NCBI GenBank assembly: GCA_002633005.1 | Contig: NMRA01000022.1 | Location: 1,565,036 to 1,629,035 of the forward strand | Direction of reading: 5' to 3' | Source: Phoronis australis | Taxonomy: Eukaryota > Phoronida > Phoronidae | Length of the DNA: 64,000 nt | Part shown: one piece after another, positions 48,801 to 53,669 of the stretch | Numbering within the stretch: position 1 is the first letter of the stretch | Layout: each line of letters opens with the position of its first letter | The notes under the pieces: model-generated | What the model saw: only the letters and a program-made list of their open reading frames with translations | The model's database searches: none | Told to the model about the DNA's origin: nothing | Made by a program: the position numbers and the translations under genes

Positions 48801-51655
48801 ATTCAGGGAGTCACACATTGTGGTTAGGCTATACCAGTCCATTAAATTGCTTATTCACCATTCACATTTAGTAATACAACCATTACATTAAGCTCAATAC
48901 TAGAATCAGTTCCCTGAGTCTTGTGTTCCGTAAATGCAAAAACTTGCGAAAATGTAAGATCACGCAAGTTATTACGAGATATCTCCAAGCATAACAATCG
49001 CAGAATTTGATCACACCAAGCTTTAATCGTGAAACTAGTTTGTTTAATGAACGCAGCTGTGGACCATCAAATTTTACTAAAAATTGACCAAACGGAGTGC
49101 TAACTTTAAAGTAAACTTTGATTATCACAATGTGATTGGACAACTTTCGAGTCAAATTGCCAGTAAAATCTGTTCATCTCAGGCCATGGAGATAATTCAC
49201 TTTGAAAAGAGTTAACCAATTGTTCATAACGTCAAACTGATGTCATGTACCTCAGGGTTCATCTGTGGTCGGTACTGCTTGTGCAACTCAATGATGATAC
49301 GTAAGCAGACGAGAACATTTTCTTCATTATCCGTCTGCAACAACTTGAACATAAGATTGAGCACCTGCTTCACATACGGCTTCAAATGATCATTGGTCGG
49401 GATACGGTGGATGATCTCGAGCAGCAGCTTGCGCAGTTGCTGAAAATTCACATATTACAGTAAAATGTAAAGTACATAACATTCTCATTTTTATAGTCTC
49501 TGCTCACACCTGTGAAGTAAAGTCCTTAATATGAACAAGTGCTGCACAATAATTTGAAAAGTTCTGAGCTGAGTTTGAAAGACTTGCTGAGCTTTTTCTG
49601 CTTTGCAAGACAAAAATATAACTGTGTAACATACTGGTACATATTTTATGATTTTGACAGTCCTAATACTTCAACCAATAGAATACCTTGAACACGATAT
49701 AAAGAGTGTTCATGAGTAACTTATACGTCTCTGTTTTTAACAACCAACACGAAAAACCAGTGTAACTAAATGCCCAAATATTATTTGTTAAGGCCTAGAA
49801 CCAGCTGGAACACAAAATGTGTTCTCTACAAACAGAAATAAGACTTGACAAGACATACTTGAACAGTCTGCTCTGAGATAAATACAGGGTCACCGTCTTG
49901 GAGAATTTTAATGAATGAGCGCATCAACTCCTGCAGGAACTGTGGGTATTGTGGGGAGGAAACAACAGTCTGAAATGGATAACATAGAGGTGGTACACAG
50001 AAGGACGTTAATGGATAACATAGAGGTGCACAGGACATTCAAGGATAATTCTATCAAAATGAGTACTTTCTGTTTTACACCATTATACTTTTGTCTTTAA
50101 AAACATTAGAAGGATACAATTTGTACAAAAATCTAAAACTTTGGCAGAAAACTGTCTATTTTTCATAAAACAAAAACCTTTAAACTGGCTATGGTCACAT
50201 TTTACACTGTTTAAGTGCGTAAATTGTGACTAAAACCAAAATAGCATAATCTAGGTATACACACAAAAAGAAACGAAAAATGCTTCCCATGCCAAATGAT
50301 GTTGTATGGATTTCGCAAGCTATTGTCTGTTCAACTTACGAGATCCATACGACGGGCGTAAGCGCATCACATGGTTACTGCCTATGATACACTACCATTG
50401 TTTTCCTTTGTTGCGTCTTTGTTGGATATAACAATACAGGTAGCACGGATATCGTACCTTGGGCGACCATCAGCGGGTTACCGATAAATGCTTACCATTA
50501 TCTTTATTATAAGAAAGAAAAACAAAGTGAACAATAGATTACGCCTATCTACCGATATCTATGCCACGAGCTTGCACCCTAGTTTCCCGTGGGTTCAGAC
50601 TTGTAACGTATGTATGACAAATGAGTTACTAATTGGATAATTGAAAGCAATGAACTATCTTCCAGAACAAACATAACTCATTACCTCAAAGTTCTCACTA
50701 AGCTCTTGAGCAGCCTTCTGCTTCTTCTCCACAACTGTAATTGAGTATAACACAAATGTTGAATGAACCAGTCAATCTGATTCAGTGAATGGATAAGTCA
50801 AATTCATCAAGCTATATTGTAATGATAGTGGAGTAGTCAGATCTTATCAGCTAGAAAGTCATGGAGACCTGCAGCTCAACTCAGTCAGAGGAGCACAGAC
50901 CCTCTGGTGTATCCACAGTTAACATCACTCTACCCACAAGATGCTTTCTAATGTACACTGGCATGAAAAATCCTGAACACAAAAACGGCTGATAATTTAG
51001 ACAAACTGCAACCAGGGTTTAAAATGCTTTGACCTGTATATGATAAAGCGTGGGAATTTTGTTTTAGGAGGAATAATCATGAAAAACAAATAATTAGCTT
51101 TACATGAAATGAGTAACTTTGTTAAAGGGCTCTAAGACAGATTACAGCAATAGGGGTCTCTCAAGGTAATCAAGGCAGAAAGACAAGTATTTCAGCCAAT
51201 GCTACCTTTAACTACCTTTACTGTAGGTACATAATGTTGCCAAGGGATTATCCAAATTGTTATACAAGCTAATAATAAGCTATGAAGCATGATCTAGTTA
51301 TCAGAAACCTTCAGTGGTTACAGCCAGCTCTTTGCTTGACAACCAAGACCTCAACATGTGATCTGTATCTGATCTCAAAGTTTTTGCACCTTAAAAGTGA
51401 ATGAATGTTTTCTTATCCTTTGACTACAAATAGACATGCAGACCCCTAAATTTAAACTTTTAGCAAAAGGGGTGTTCACATTTTCTCTAATAGAAAAACA
51501 GAAGAAAACTTTGCATTTAAAGCACTAATCAGAAATGCACTCATCCAGTCAATGTGATACATACTACCAGGTGAAGGATCAGCAATCAAGGCCACGTAGG
51601 ACTTGAACGTCTGCAGTTGAGTCGCCACATCCTGCGGACTCATAGGTGGCGCCAT
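664..51655 (-). CDS. TRRAP: TRRAP, transformation/transcription domain-associated protein (C-terminus beyond window)
   Basis: This is the scaffold pseudokinase of the PIKK family that anchors histone acetyltransferase complexes (SAGA, NuA4/TIP60) and receives activators such as MYC; it acts in the nucleus. I find 73 coding exons on the minus strand, about 3,567 codons, against about 3,830-3,860 residues in vertebrates. Order: N-terminal HEAT repeats, a bipartite basic NLS-like stretch (exon 48), the FAT region (about exons 58-73), then the start of the pseudokinase (exons 74-75). Each exon is bounded by AG/GT, and phases join correctly at all visible junctions. The start ATG at 51655 has A at -3 and G at +4. 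One exon is missing, probably in the N gap. The remaining pseudokinase and the FATC tail lie left of position 1. No frameshift or internal stop was found, so the gene looks functional. Identification rests on long near-identical segments to the remembered human protein. Confidence 0.97.
1972..2095. repeat. ~36-bp tandem repeat near the exon 73 donor
   Basis: Three to four degenerate copies of ATCACACTAGAATGCAGTGA (plus strand) with variable filler. The array starts about 40 bases downstream of exon 73 on the minus strand. Confidence 0.8.
3155..3280 (+). repeat. Dispersed repeat family 2, copy A
   Basis: Contains ATATATCAGATGTCAATT, GTCATATAGTGTTTGATTTT and AAATTTCAGTGATCCATTTT, all repeated in order at 12016-12140. 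Confidence 0.8.
4149..8377 (-). CDS. TRRAP: TRRAP exons 64-70, with Ser/Thr-rich insert
   Basis: Exons at 8262-8377, 7589-7801, 6869-6979, 6217-6405, 5507-5655, 4920-5099 and 4149-4345. Landmarks: SMLGVHASAQAIIHYGKVAR (exon 64), QVKCYLQMAGVMGKNE and STNLKFFTKEMTAEFYALKG (65), KAFSAAVQMNDTLVKAWALW (66), CRHQNEGKSRKYLAKVLWLL (67), YPQAVYFPIRTLYLTLKIEQ (68) and MWRCSRIMHMQRDLHPT (70). Exon 69 plus the first ~31 residues of exon 70 form a Ser/Thr/Ala-rich insert between RERYKS and AGPIRATAP. Exon 69 is 180 bases, with the same phase at both ends, so it can be skipped without a frameshift. Exon 67's 3' end and donor are copied several times into the following intron. Confidence 0.95.
5782..6216 (-). 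repeat. Tandem decayed copies of the exon 67 3' end plus donor
   Basis: The last ~45 bases of exon 67 and its donor recur in the next intron, with donors at about 6118, 6018 and 5788 (true donor 6215-6216). Spacings are about 97, 100 and 230 bases. The copy at 6119-6163 still reads KYCVGVHVVQWLPW against KYCVGVHAVQWLPW in the exon. Between copies, a ~16-base repeat (ACACAGTACTTGTACT on plus) derives from the exon codons for DKYCVG. Confidence 0.85.
6636..6657. repeat. (CATA)n microsatellite
   Basis: Five to six CATA tetramers in intron 66. Confidence 0.9.
7960..8115. repeat. Degenerate ~27/55-bp tandem repeat in intron 64
   Basis: About five copies of a CCTGTATGTCGATAGGTCTG-like unit on the plus strand. 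It lies 150-300 bases downstream of the exon 64 donor. Confidence 0.75.
8505..8775 (+). repeat. Dispersed repeat family 1, copy A
   Basis: Shares TCTAGTCCAA, CAAACTCAAG, GTCATTCACGCAAACCAT-like and GACATTGACGGAC-like blocks, in the same order and spacing, with 15005-15290. Confidence 0.6.
8802..13566 (-). CDS. TRRAP: TRRAP exons 56-63 (entry into the FAT region)
   Basis: Exons at 13381-13566, 12567-12836, 11820-11963, 11039-11185, 10410-10660, 10061-10202, 9394-9585 and 8802-9032. Landmarks: VVNLADSHDRAAFAMVTKTK (exon 56), LFPRMWKILSDRQQH (57), FLCSGSHVIQKDCHPSA (58), YLGKTHNLWHRT (59), AYEQHGFFEQAQ (60), LVLESAWRVPEWALMKDSL (61), YRGYIAICHPED and EWRRLPSIVSHVHVPLLQ (62), and KTWRNRLPMISDDLSHWS (63). 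Exon 56/57 contain the acidic low-complexity linker that also varies among vertebrates. The exon 61/62 junction adds about two residues relative to human. Alternative use of an AG six bases into exon 62 would remove them. Confidence 0.95.
11195..11350. repeat. Degenerate ~50-bp tandem repeat upstream of exon 59
   Basis: Three to four copies built around GGCTATCAGACGGCCAA-like sequence, ending about 10 bases from the exon 59 acceptor region. Confidence 0.65.
12016..12140 (+). repeat. Dispersed repeat family 2, copy B
   Basis: Near-identical to 3155-3280 apart from small changes. The two copies lie in TRRAP introns 71 and 57. Confidence 0.8.
13965..14481. mobile_element. MITE-like TIR element (517 bp), 43 bases from the exon 55 donor
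   Basis: Inverted ends contain TTTCAGGGCTTGGAAT on the left and ATTCCAAGCCTTGAA on the right (about 17 of 21 matching). The subterminal regions are rich in CGCGGAAA-type sequence. The 14028-14140 part resembles the 60824-61067 element. No target duplication could be resolved. Confidence 0.65.
14525..22262 (-). CDS. TRRAP: TRRAP exons 47-55, including NLS-like segment
   Basis: Exons at 22161-22262, 21766-21870, 21335-21427, 20006-20230, 18971-19203, 16750-16916, 15833-16011, 15301-15443 and 14525-14738. Exon 48 carries KRAASVDSPQESKRSR, matching the position and spacing of the vertebrate bipartite nuclear localisation signal. Other landmarks: SPGELLSRRCV (50), SSFKPLQRGISACMTCPNSK and YEELECLYACVSKVIYEGLT (51), SQLFSTLMILKAACSQN (52), MSMEMRKGFIGTIL (53) and CSQNWEAMGGHFWIKQCIE (55). 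Exon 53 has two usable in-frame donors six bases apart (last base 15833 or 15839). The shorter form looks more like the vertebrate WVKNN, while the longer has the better donor. Confidence 0.95.
15005..15290 (+). repeat. Dispersed repeat family 1, copy B
   Basis: Second copy of the ~270-base repeat at 8505-8775, with several short indels between them. Confidence 0.6.
17369..18946. mobile_element. TIR DNA transposon remnant (~1.58 kb)
   Basis: Ends are inverted repeats TGTGACCCACCAC(G/C)ACAAAA, then TGAGTCT, matching over about 26 bases with one mismatch. A TA is present on each side, as a mariner-type target duplication would give. Inside, plus strand 18018-18243 is open for about 75 codons with an acidic DSDESSDGSNSSPEEF start, like the N-terminus of piggyBac-type transposases, then stops. 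The element is non-autonomous. It lies in TRRAP intron 51. Confidence 0.75.
19340..19550 (+). repeat. Dispersed repeat family 4, copy A
   Basis: Contains TAGCATGGTTTGTACTATGT, CCCATTATTTG and AACTAGTTTTGTGCGCAATA, shared in order with 62120-62345. Confidence 0.65.
20757..20940 (+). repeat. Dispersed repeat family 3, copy A
   Basis: Starts AGAATTCTCCATCATGACGG then CTGGGCAGAAA, with AATGAAGGGAAATTA. The same blocks occur at 48155 and 57278. Confidence 0.6.
22313..22545 (+). mobile_element. 5'-truncated retroelement 3' end
   Basis: Plus strand reads KIRDALHISWCEPNLNRQL and then AHHRLSLLV before a stop. This looks like the C-terminal end of a Penelope-type (GIY-YIG) or other retroelement ORF, where IREA.hI....PsLN is typical. 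It is followed by CTTCTGATGATGGTGTTTGA and CACCAAAACATGTCAAGTC, resembling the tail that often follows such ORFs. It sits in TRRAP intron 46. Confidence 0.55.
23171..26464 (-). CDS. TRRAP: TRRAP exons 39-46, two with duplicated splice sites
   Basis: Exons at 26397-26464, 26033-26144, 25592-25681, 25004-25251, 24584-24737, 24046-24153, 23671-23744 and 23171-23270. Landmarks: FAHWKEPKLLMKCLLNYFE (exon 39), DIDLLFQMLRCFTCRFIP (40), RKSFFKFVEIFHD (41), LRRLLTFAWPCLL (43), GRMEDGN (44), HWTKKIIVEEGHTV (45) and VYYPVRHHLIQHIV (46). Exon 39's acceptor and first 22 bases are repeated in tandem upstream. Exon 43's donor is repeated in tandem downstream. The exon 39 copy at 26464 is the true acceptor, because the other copies run into TAG after seven codons. 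Exon 43 probably uses the first donor (24583), although the next one is also in frame. Confidence 0.95.
23290..23368. repeat. (AAC)n microsatellite
   Basis: Interrupted AAC/AGC/ACC triplets just upstream of the exon 46 acceptor on the transcribed strand (GTT-rich there). Confidence 0.9.
24484..24583 (-). repeat. Four tandem 5' splice-site copies after exon 43
   Basis: A ~30-base unit containing CTACAG|GTAGGG-like sequence occurs four times. The real donor is at 24583; copies have donors at 24553, 24524 and 24494 (spacing 30, 29, 30). Confidence 0.85.
26443..26600 (-). repeat. 60-bp tandem repeat copying the exon 39 acceptor
   Basis: Exactly 60-base period, about 2.6 copies (26443, 26503, 26563). 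Each copy holds a pyrimidine tract, CAG and the first 22 bases of exon 39. Copies differ by one or two bases, so the event is recent. Confidence 0.92.
27015..33047 (-). CDS. TRRAP: TRRAP exons 28-38
   Basis: Exons at 32868-33047, 31984-32133, 31631-31717, 31245-31341, 30436-30557, 29875-30045, 29400-29471, 28544-28663, 28065-28184, 27646-27738 and 27015-27203. Landmarks: PPKKHLLRHQPANAQIGLM (exon 29), TLQPRLFTIDL (30), LCEAEDSVLLKLPCYKS (31), MRPLLLMLGDYRTLNLNV (33), IINIFHLIPAA (35), FLLKHELGKPFRDVL (37) and WLSKNPQIVVNLLKIWVSE (38). Exon 36 could end at TTA or at TTAGTG; the second matches vertebrate length and has donor GTCAGT, so I chose 28065. All other junctions are unambiguous. Exon 38 starts with a Gly/Pro/Ser linker aligning with the vertebrate RPGSPST segment. 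Confidence 0.95.
28738..28905. repeat. ~40-bp tandem repeat upstream of exon 35
   Basis: Five degenerate units of TGAATATTTCAGCCTGTACA (plus). It lies 75-240 bases upstream of the exon 35 acceptor on the transcribed strand. Confidence 0.8.
30760..31015 (+). repeat. Dispersed repeat family 5, copy A
   Basis: Blocks GTCGAAATTGCGCAACA, TTGCAAGTC, AGTGGTTAGGTACAATAAT and GGCAAAAAACTCTGGCAAGA recur at 34080 and 55245. Confidence 0.6.
31045..31244 (-). repeat. ~17-bp minisatellite starting at the exon 31 donor
   Basis: About ten degenerate copies of GTACTGCTGTGTGTGAG on the minus strand, beginning within a few bases of the true donor GTAAGT. Several copies contain GTGAGT or GTAAGT followed by ACT. 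Confidence 0.85.
33254..38362 (-). CDS. TRRAP: TRRAP exons 17-27
   Basis: Exons at 38173-38362, 37455-37715, 36921-37087, 36280-36480, 35726-35815, 35365-35516, 35089-35189, 34598-34693, 33754-33932, 33559-33644 and 33254-33365. This is the most conserved part of the HEAT solenoid: YALQIVANSFLANPTTSA (exon 17), LFRSIGGGSHDLLYQEFLPL (18), FVELCLTVPVRLSSLLPYLP (19), GLRTLELCVDNLQPDFLYDH (20), FFHGEIPCSNSV (23), CYERAWYAKLGG (26) and KALLFVMMDLTGE (27). Exon 17 ends in GGG T, and exon 18 begins CA AAC ATG, giving the family's MGSN. The short stop-free ATG start seen at exon 18 is internal, not a start. Donors of exons 17 and 22-25 are strong GTAAGT/GTGAGT types or close to it. Confidence 0.96.
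34080..34260 (+). repeat. Dispersed repeat family 5, copy B
   Basis: Blocks GTCGAAATTGCCGCAACTTA, GCGCAAGTCC and AGTGGCCAGGTACAATAAT match copy A. Confidence 0.6.
38010..38172 (-). repeat. 27-bp minisatellite starting at the exon 17 donor
   Basis: About six units of GTAGTGTGGGTCACAGTACA plus CTCATAG on the minus strand. The first, diverged unit is the intron start itself (GTAAGTAGTGTGGGGTCACA). Confidence 0.88.
38575..45002 (-). CDS. TRRAP: TRRAP exons 8-16
   Basis: Exons at 44906-45002, 44390-44528, 43349-43427, 42876-43080, 42092-42183, 40527-40683, 39675-39780, 39090-39231 and 38575-38632. Landmarks: QIKTLSFLAYIIKIYQ (exon 8), AHLRKELLIAARHI (9), RLFDENTLIGSG (10), SSIQTMSCKLLLNLVE (11), RMLEVFVLKFKVIAK (12), DCRSLVRTLVCGVKTITWG (14) and TKEEKEVLEHFAGV (16). 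Exon 13 is a Pro/Ser/Thr-rich linker of about 52 residues. It sits where vertebrate TRRAP has its Pro/Ala-rich stretch and is not conserved in sequence. Exon 15 ends two bases after GCA (donor GTGAGT); this choice is forced by the phase of exon 16. Confidence 0.94.
41221..41510. repeat. 15-bp minisatellite in intron 12
   Basis: About 15 nearly identical copies of TAAGTCACATTACTG, with degenerate copies at both ends. It is open in one minus-strand frame as repeated YSNVT, which is a by-product of the 15-base period and not a gene. Confidence 0.95.
45905..47268 (+). repeat. Higher-order satellite: ~450-bp units of three ~150-bp monomers
   Basis: Three ~450-base units marked by TTTGGTTGATAGAG at 46085, 46537 and 46986; the last runs into the N gap. 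Each unit has three diverged ~150-base monomers that share CCACTAGG(T/G/A)GGC near one end and ATTTCATGAAAATCC- or ATTTCGTAAAGATCC-like sequence in the middle. A leader at 45905-46080 (CAACGCAGAGCGTTGAAATG) also occurs in the inverted copy at 58700-59355. The family is probably a mobile or satellite repeat. Confidence 0.85.
47269..47902. other. Assembly gap (634 N), probably hiding TRRAP exon 7
   Basis: A run of unknown bases. Exon 6 ends in phase 0 and exon 8 needs two bases from the preceding exon, so a coding piece of length 3n+2 is missing. In vertebrates the missing part is the roughly 50 residues around the segment LKVLAELPIIVVLMYQLYK. I read the visible sequence between 45003 and 48416 and did not find it. 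The left flank of the gap is a 450-bp tandem repeat, which explains the assembly break. Confidence 0.8.
48155..48400 (+). repeat. Dispersed repeat family 3, copy B
   Basis: Blocks GGGCAGAAAT, GTAACCTTCCCTCATGAC and GAATGAAAGTGAATTA align with 57278-57520. It abuts TRRAP exon 6's donor side. Confidence 0.65.
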
Positions 51656-51678
51656 ATTCAGTTGTTTACACTTTAACC
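48417..51678 (-). CDS. TRRAP: TRRAP exons 2-6 (N-terminal HEAT repeats)
   Basis: Exons at 51568-51678 (coding from 51655), 50685-50734, 49859-49969, 49251-49439 and 48417-48611. The protein begins MAPPMSPQDV, unlike the vertebrate MAFVATQGAT start, then becomes clearly homologous at ELSENFE and QYPQFLQELM. Exon 5 carries LEIIHRIPTN and NEENVLVCLRIIIELHKQ, close to identical to vertebrates. Exon 6 carries FVKSIYKDLP, then a diverged linker ending in QPIT; it ends in phase 0. The alternative methionine four codons downstream (codon 5) is less likely because the first ATG has the better context. Confidence 0.93.
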
Positions 51679-52647
51679 TGAATCAAAAGAGAATGATACA
51701 AATCTAAAGAAGATAGCTTCCCAACACTTATTTGTAAAAATTAGATTTTGGTCGCTCTTTTTTCAAAAAATGTGAGTGAACAAAAAAGTCACATTATTTT
51801 GCTGATAAGCAAGGAAAAATGGTAAAAATGTAGCTAAGTAACGAGGCCCTCATCAAAATGGCTGCCCAGGACTTGTTTGTTTTCACTGAGTACCATTGTT
51901 CAGTAAAAACTGGGTCCCAACAGCCATTTTCAAGAAGGACCCGTTTCCTTGACTATTAATAATACTTGAAGCATGCGTTAGCCAGAGAGCACCTACTTTA
52001 CAAATTCATCAGAAAACCTGGGATGCATTAGATATCTGCAAAACACTGTTGCTACATATATTCGCTCACATAACAGAAAACATGGTAGTGTACGCATGCA
52101 AGCTCCAAGTACATGTGATTCCGCATGATCTTGTAAAACTTGCTCAAAAGACAAAACTCAGAAACTTAGTCTTAGAAGTTAGAATTAGCACTCAGCTTTT
52201 ATCTTGGAAATATTAATACAATATGACTGCTATATCCGACGCAGGGCCAACGGATCTTCAAAAATGTGTAATATTCAATGAAATATGATGGAAAATGTGC
52301 CAAATGTCCGATATTTCGATGGCTTGACTGTAGCTTATATAAAACTTATTTCCCCGACCGCGACCGCCATTTTTCATTGTGTGAATTACCACGGCACAGG
52401 TAATTTTGTAGATTAAGTTATACATAATATCCCACAGTTGTGCAACACTGGTGCATCTTTGTGGAATCCCAAAGCAATTTGGAATAATTTGGCATAACGA
52501 ATTAGTGCATACCAACCGACAACTCTGTAATTTGAAGCATTATTTTGAACCACGTCTTCCTCGCTACCAAAATGGATATTCCTCAAATCTGGGGACTTGG
52601 AACTTTGGGGGAAATTTTCATACGGGCACTTAATGGTGTTTTCTTAC
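51679..52647 (-). other. TRRAP intron 1 (inferred)
   Basis: No exon seen. A CpG-rich patch at 52353-52375 reads AAAAATGGCGGTCGCGG on the minus strand, which contains a YY1-like AAnATGGCG. It could mark an alternative start, but there is no further support. Confidence 0.4.
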
Positions 52648-52735
52648 CTCCCGGCATAAAGATAGATGGTCTCGTTTATCTGGTTCCGGTTCGAATGTGG
52701 ACGCACTAGTTGTTGTTGCTACGATAATTATCTAA
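52648..52735 (-). other. TRRAP: Probable TRRAP 5' UTR exon 1
   Basis: Exon 2 has an acceptor (TTCAG at 51679-51683) 23 bases upstream of the ATG, so a noncoding first exon is expected. The best candidate ends at 52648 with a strong donor, GGGAG followed by GTAAGA. The right limit (transcription start) is a guess at about 52735. The 5' UTR would be short. Splicing is inferred, not seen. Confidence 0.5.
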
Positions 52736-52855
52736 AATAATGTCTCAAAAGTATGTTAAACGTTGATAATGTCTTGTAGGTGATCTTTTAATTCACATAA
52801 CCTTTAAGAAGCAGTTGCATTTGTTCACCGTGTTGTGTATTCGGCGTCCACAGAC
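52736..52855. promoter_or_regulatory. Putative bidirectional promoter between TRRAP and RPP25L
   Basis: TRRAP's probable first exon (minus, donor at 52647) and the RPP25L leader (plus) diverge from this interval. The surrounding 52,650-52,960 sequence has more CpG and GC than the AT-rich introns on both sides. No TATA box lies at a useful position. The limits are inferred from gene layout, not from a core promoter motif. Confidence 0.5.
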
Positions 52856-53035
52856 ATGACTGAGGCAATAGAAATTCAGCCCGAGGGCCCAAGCGGGCAT
52901 GACCATGGGGTAGTGTTGTTGCTGCAGTAGCGCCAGAAAATGTCATTGTCTCTATCATGAGGGACTGGAGGGTTCTTCCGTGAAATGTTTAAATGTGAAC
53001 ATCGAACTTTAACCGGCATTTATCGTACCCAAGAA
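52800..53035 (+). other. RPP25L: Candidate RPP25L 5' leader exon
   Basis: The first recognised RPP25L exon starts with a clear acceptor (ATATTTCAG) followed by TGGACCAC, so an upstream exon ending in A is needed to give ATG. The sequence CCCAAGAA followed by GTATGG ends at 53035 and would give AGAATGG, a reasonable start context. The left limit is a guess. An ATG at 52856 opens a 24-codon ORF (stop 52928-52930), which would be an upstream ORF if transcribed. A stronger donor (CACC, GTGAGT) at 53164 gives no ATG. Confidence 0.35.
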
Positions 53036-53669
53036 GTATGGTTTGAAAGTAGCCTTGGCTTGGTGCAAAGCTGTATTTATACTACAGCTTTGCACCATGC
53101 GGGTTAAAAACTGGCCAAATAAAATCGGACTCAAAATTAGTGTCATTAAAAACTAGACTTCACCGTGAGTACATGAAATGATTTACTTATGTTAGAAAAG
53201 TAAGCATTCTACCGTTATTGTGCTGCTAACGTTGTGGAGCGATCCTATGTATCGATGTCTTTCGGTGCCATGAAATATAGCATCGCCTATTGGACAGTTT
53301 CTTTTTCGTTAATTCTTCAATCTACTGTTCTTCTTCCAAAAGGTTGTGTCATTGTCACAGAAACCATCGCTACTGGTTTCACGTCGTTACAAGTTTCAAT
53401 TCCAGCAAACCGAATTTCAGAACAAATTTTGCTTGGCTGCTGCTAAATGCATTGATTGTAATTTTTTTATGCTTTGAACTGCTTGAACACAAATTTTAAA
53501 TGTTTCAATGATATGTTTGGATGGTCGCACAGTTTCCTAGGCTGTGGTGTCCTTGGACACATGATTTTGTTGACCAAATTTGGAAGGTGTGTATTATAGC
53601 CAACAATGAGTGTGTTGGCCACACTGCCTCCTCTCCGTACTTGGAGCATTGACCATGGTTATATTTCAG

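Noticed and set aside
52856-52930. Short ORF starting MTEAIEIQPEGPSGHDHG as the RPP25L start exon
   Set aside because: No donor in it joins in frame to the exon at 53670, and it ends in TAG; it is at most an upstream ORF.
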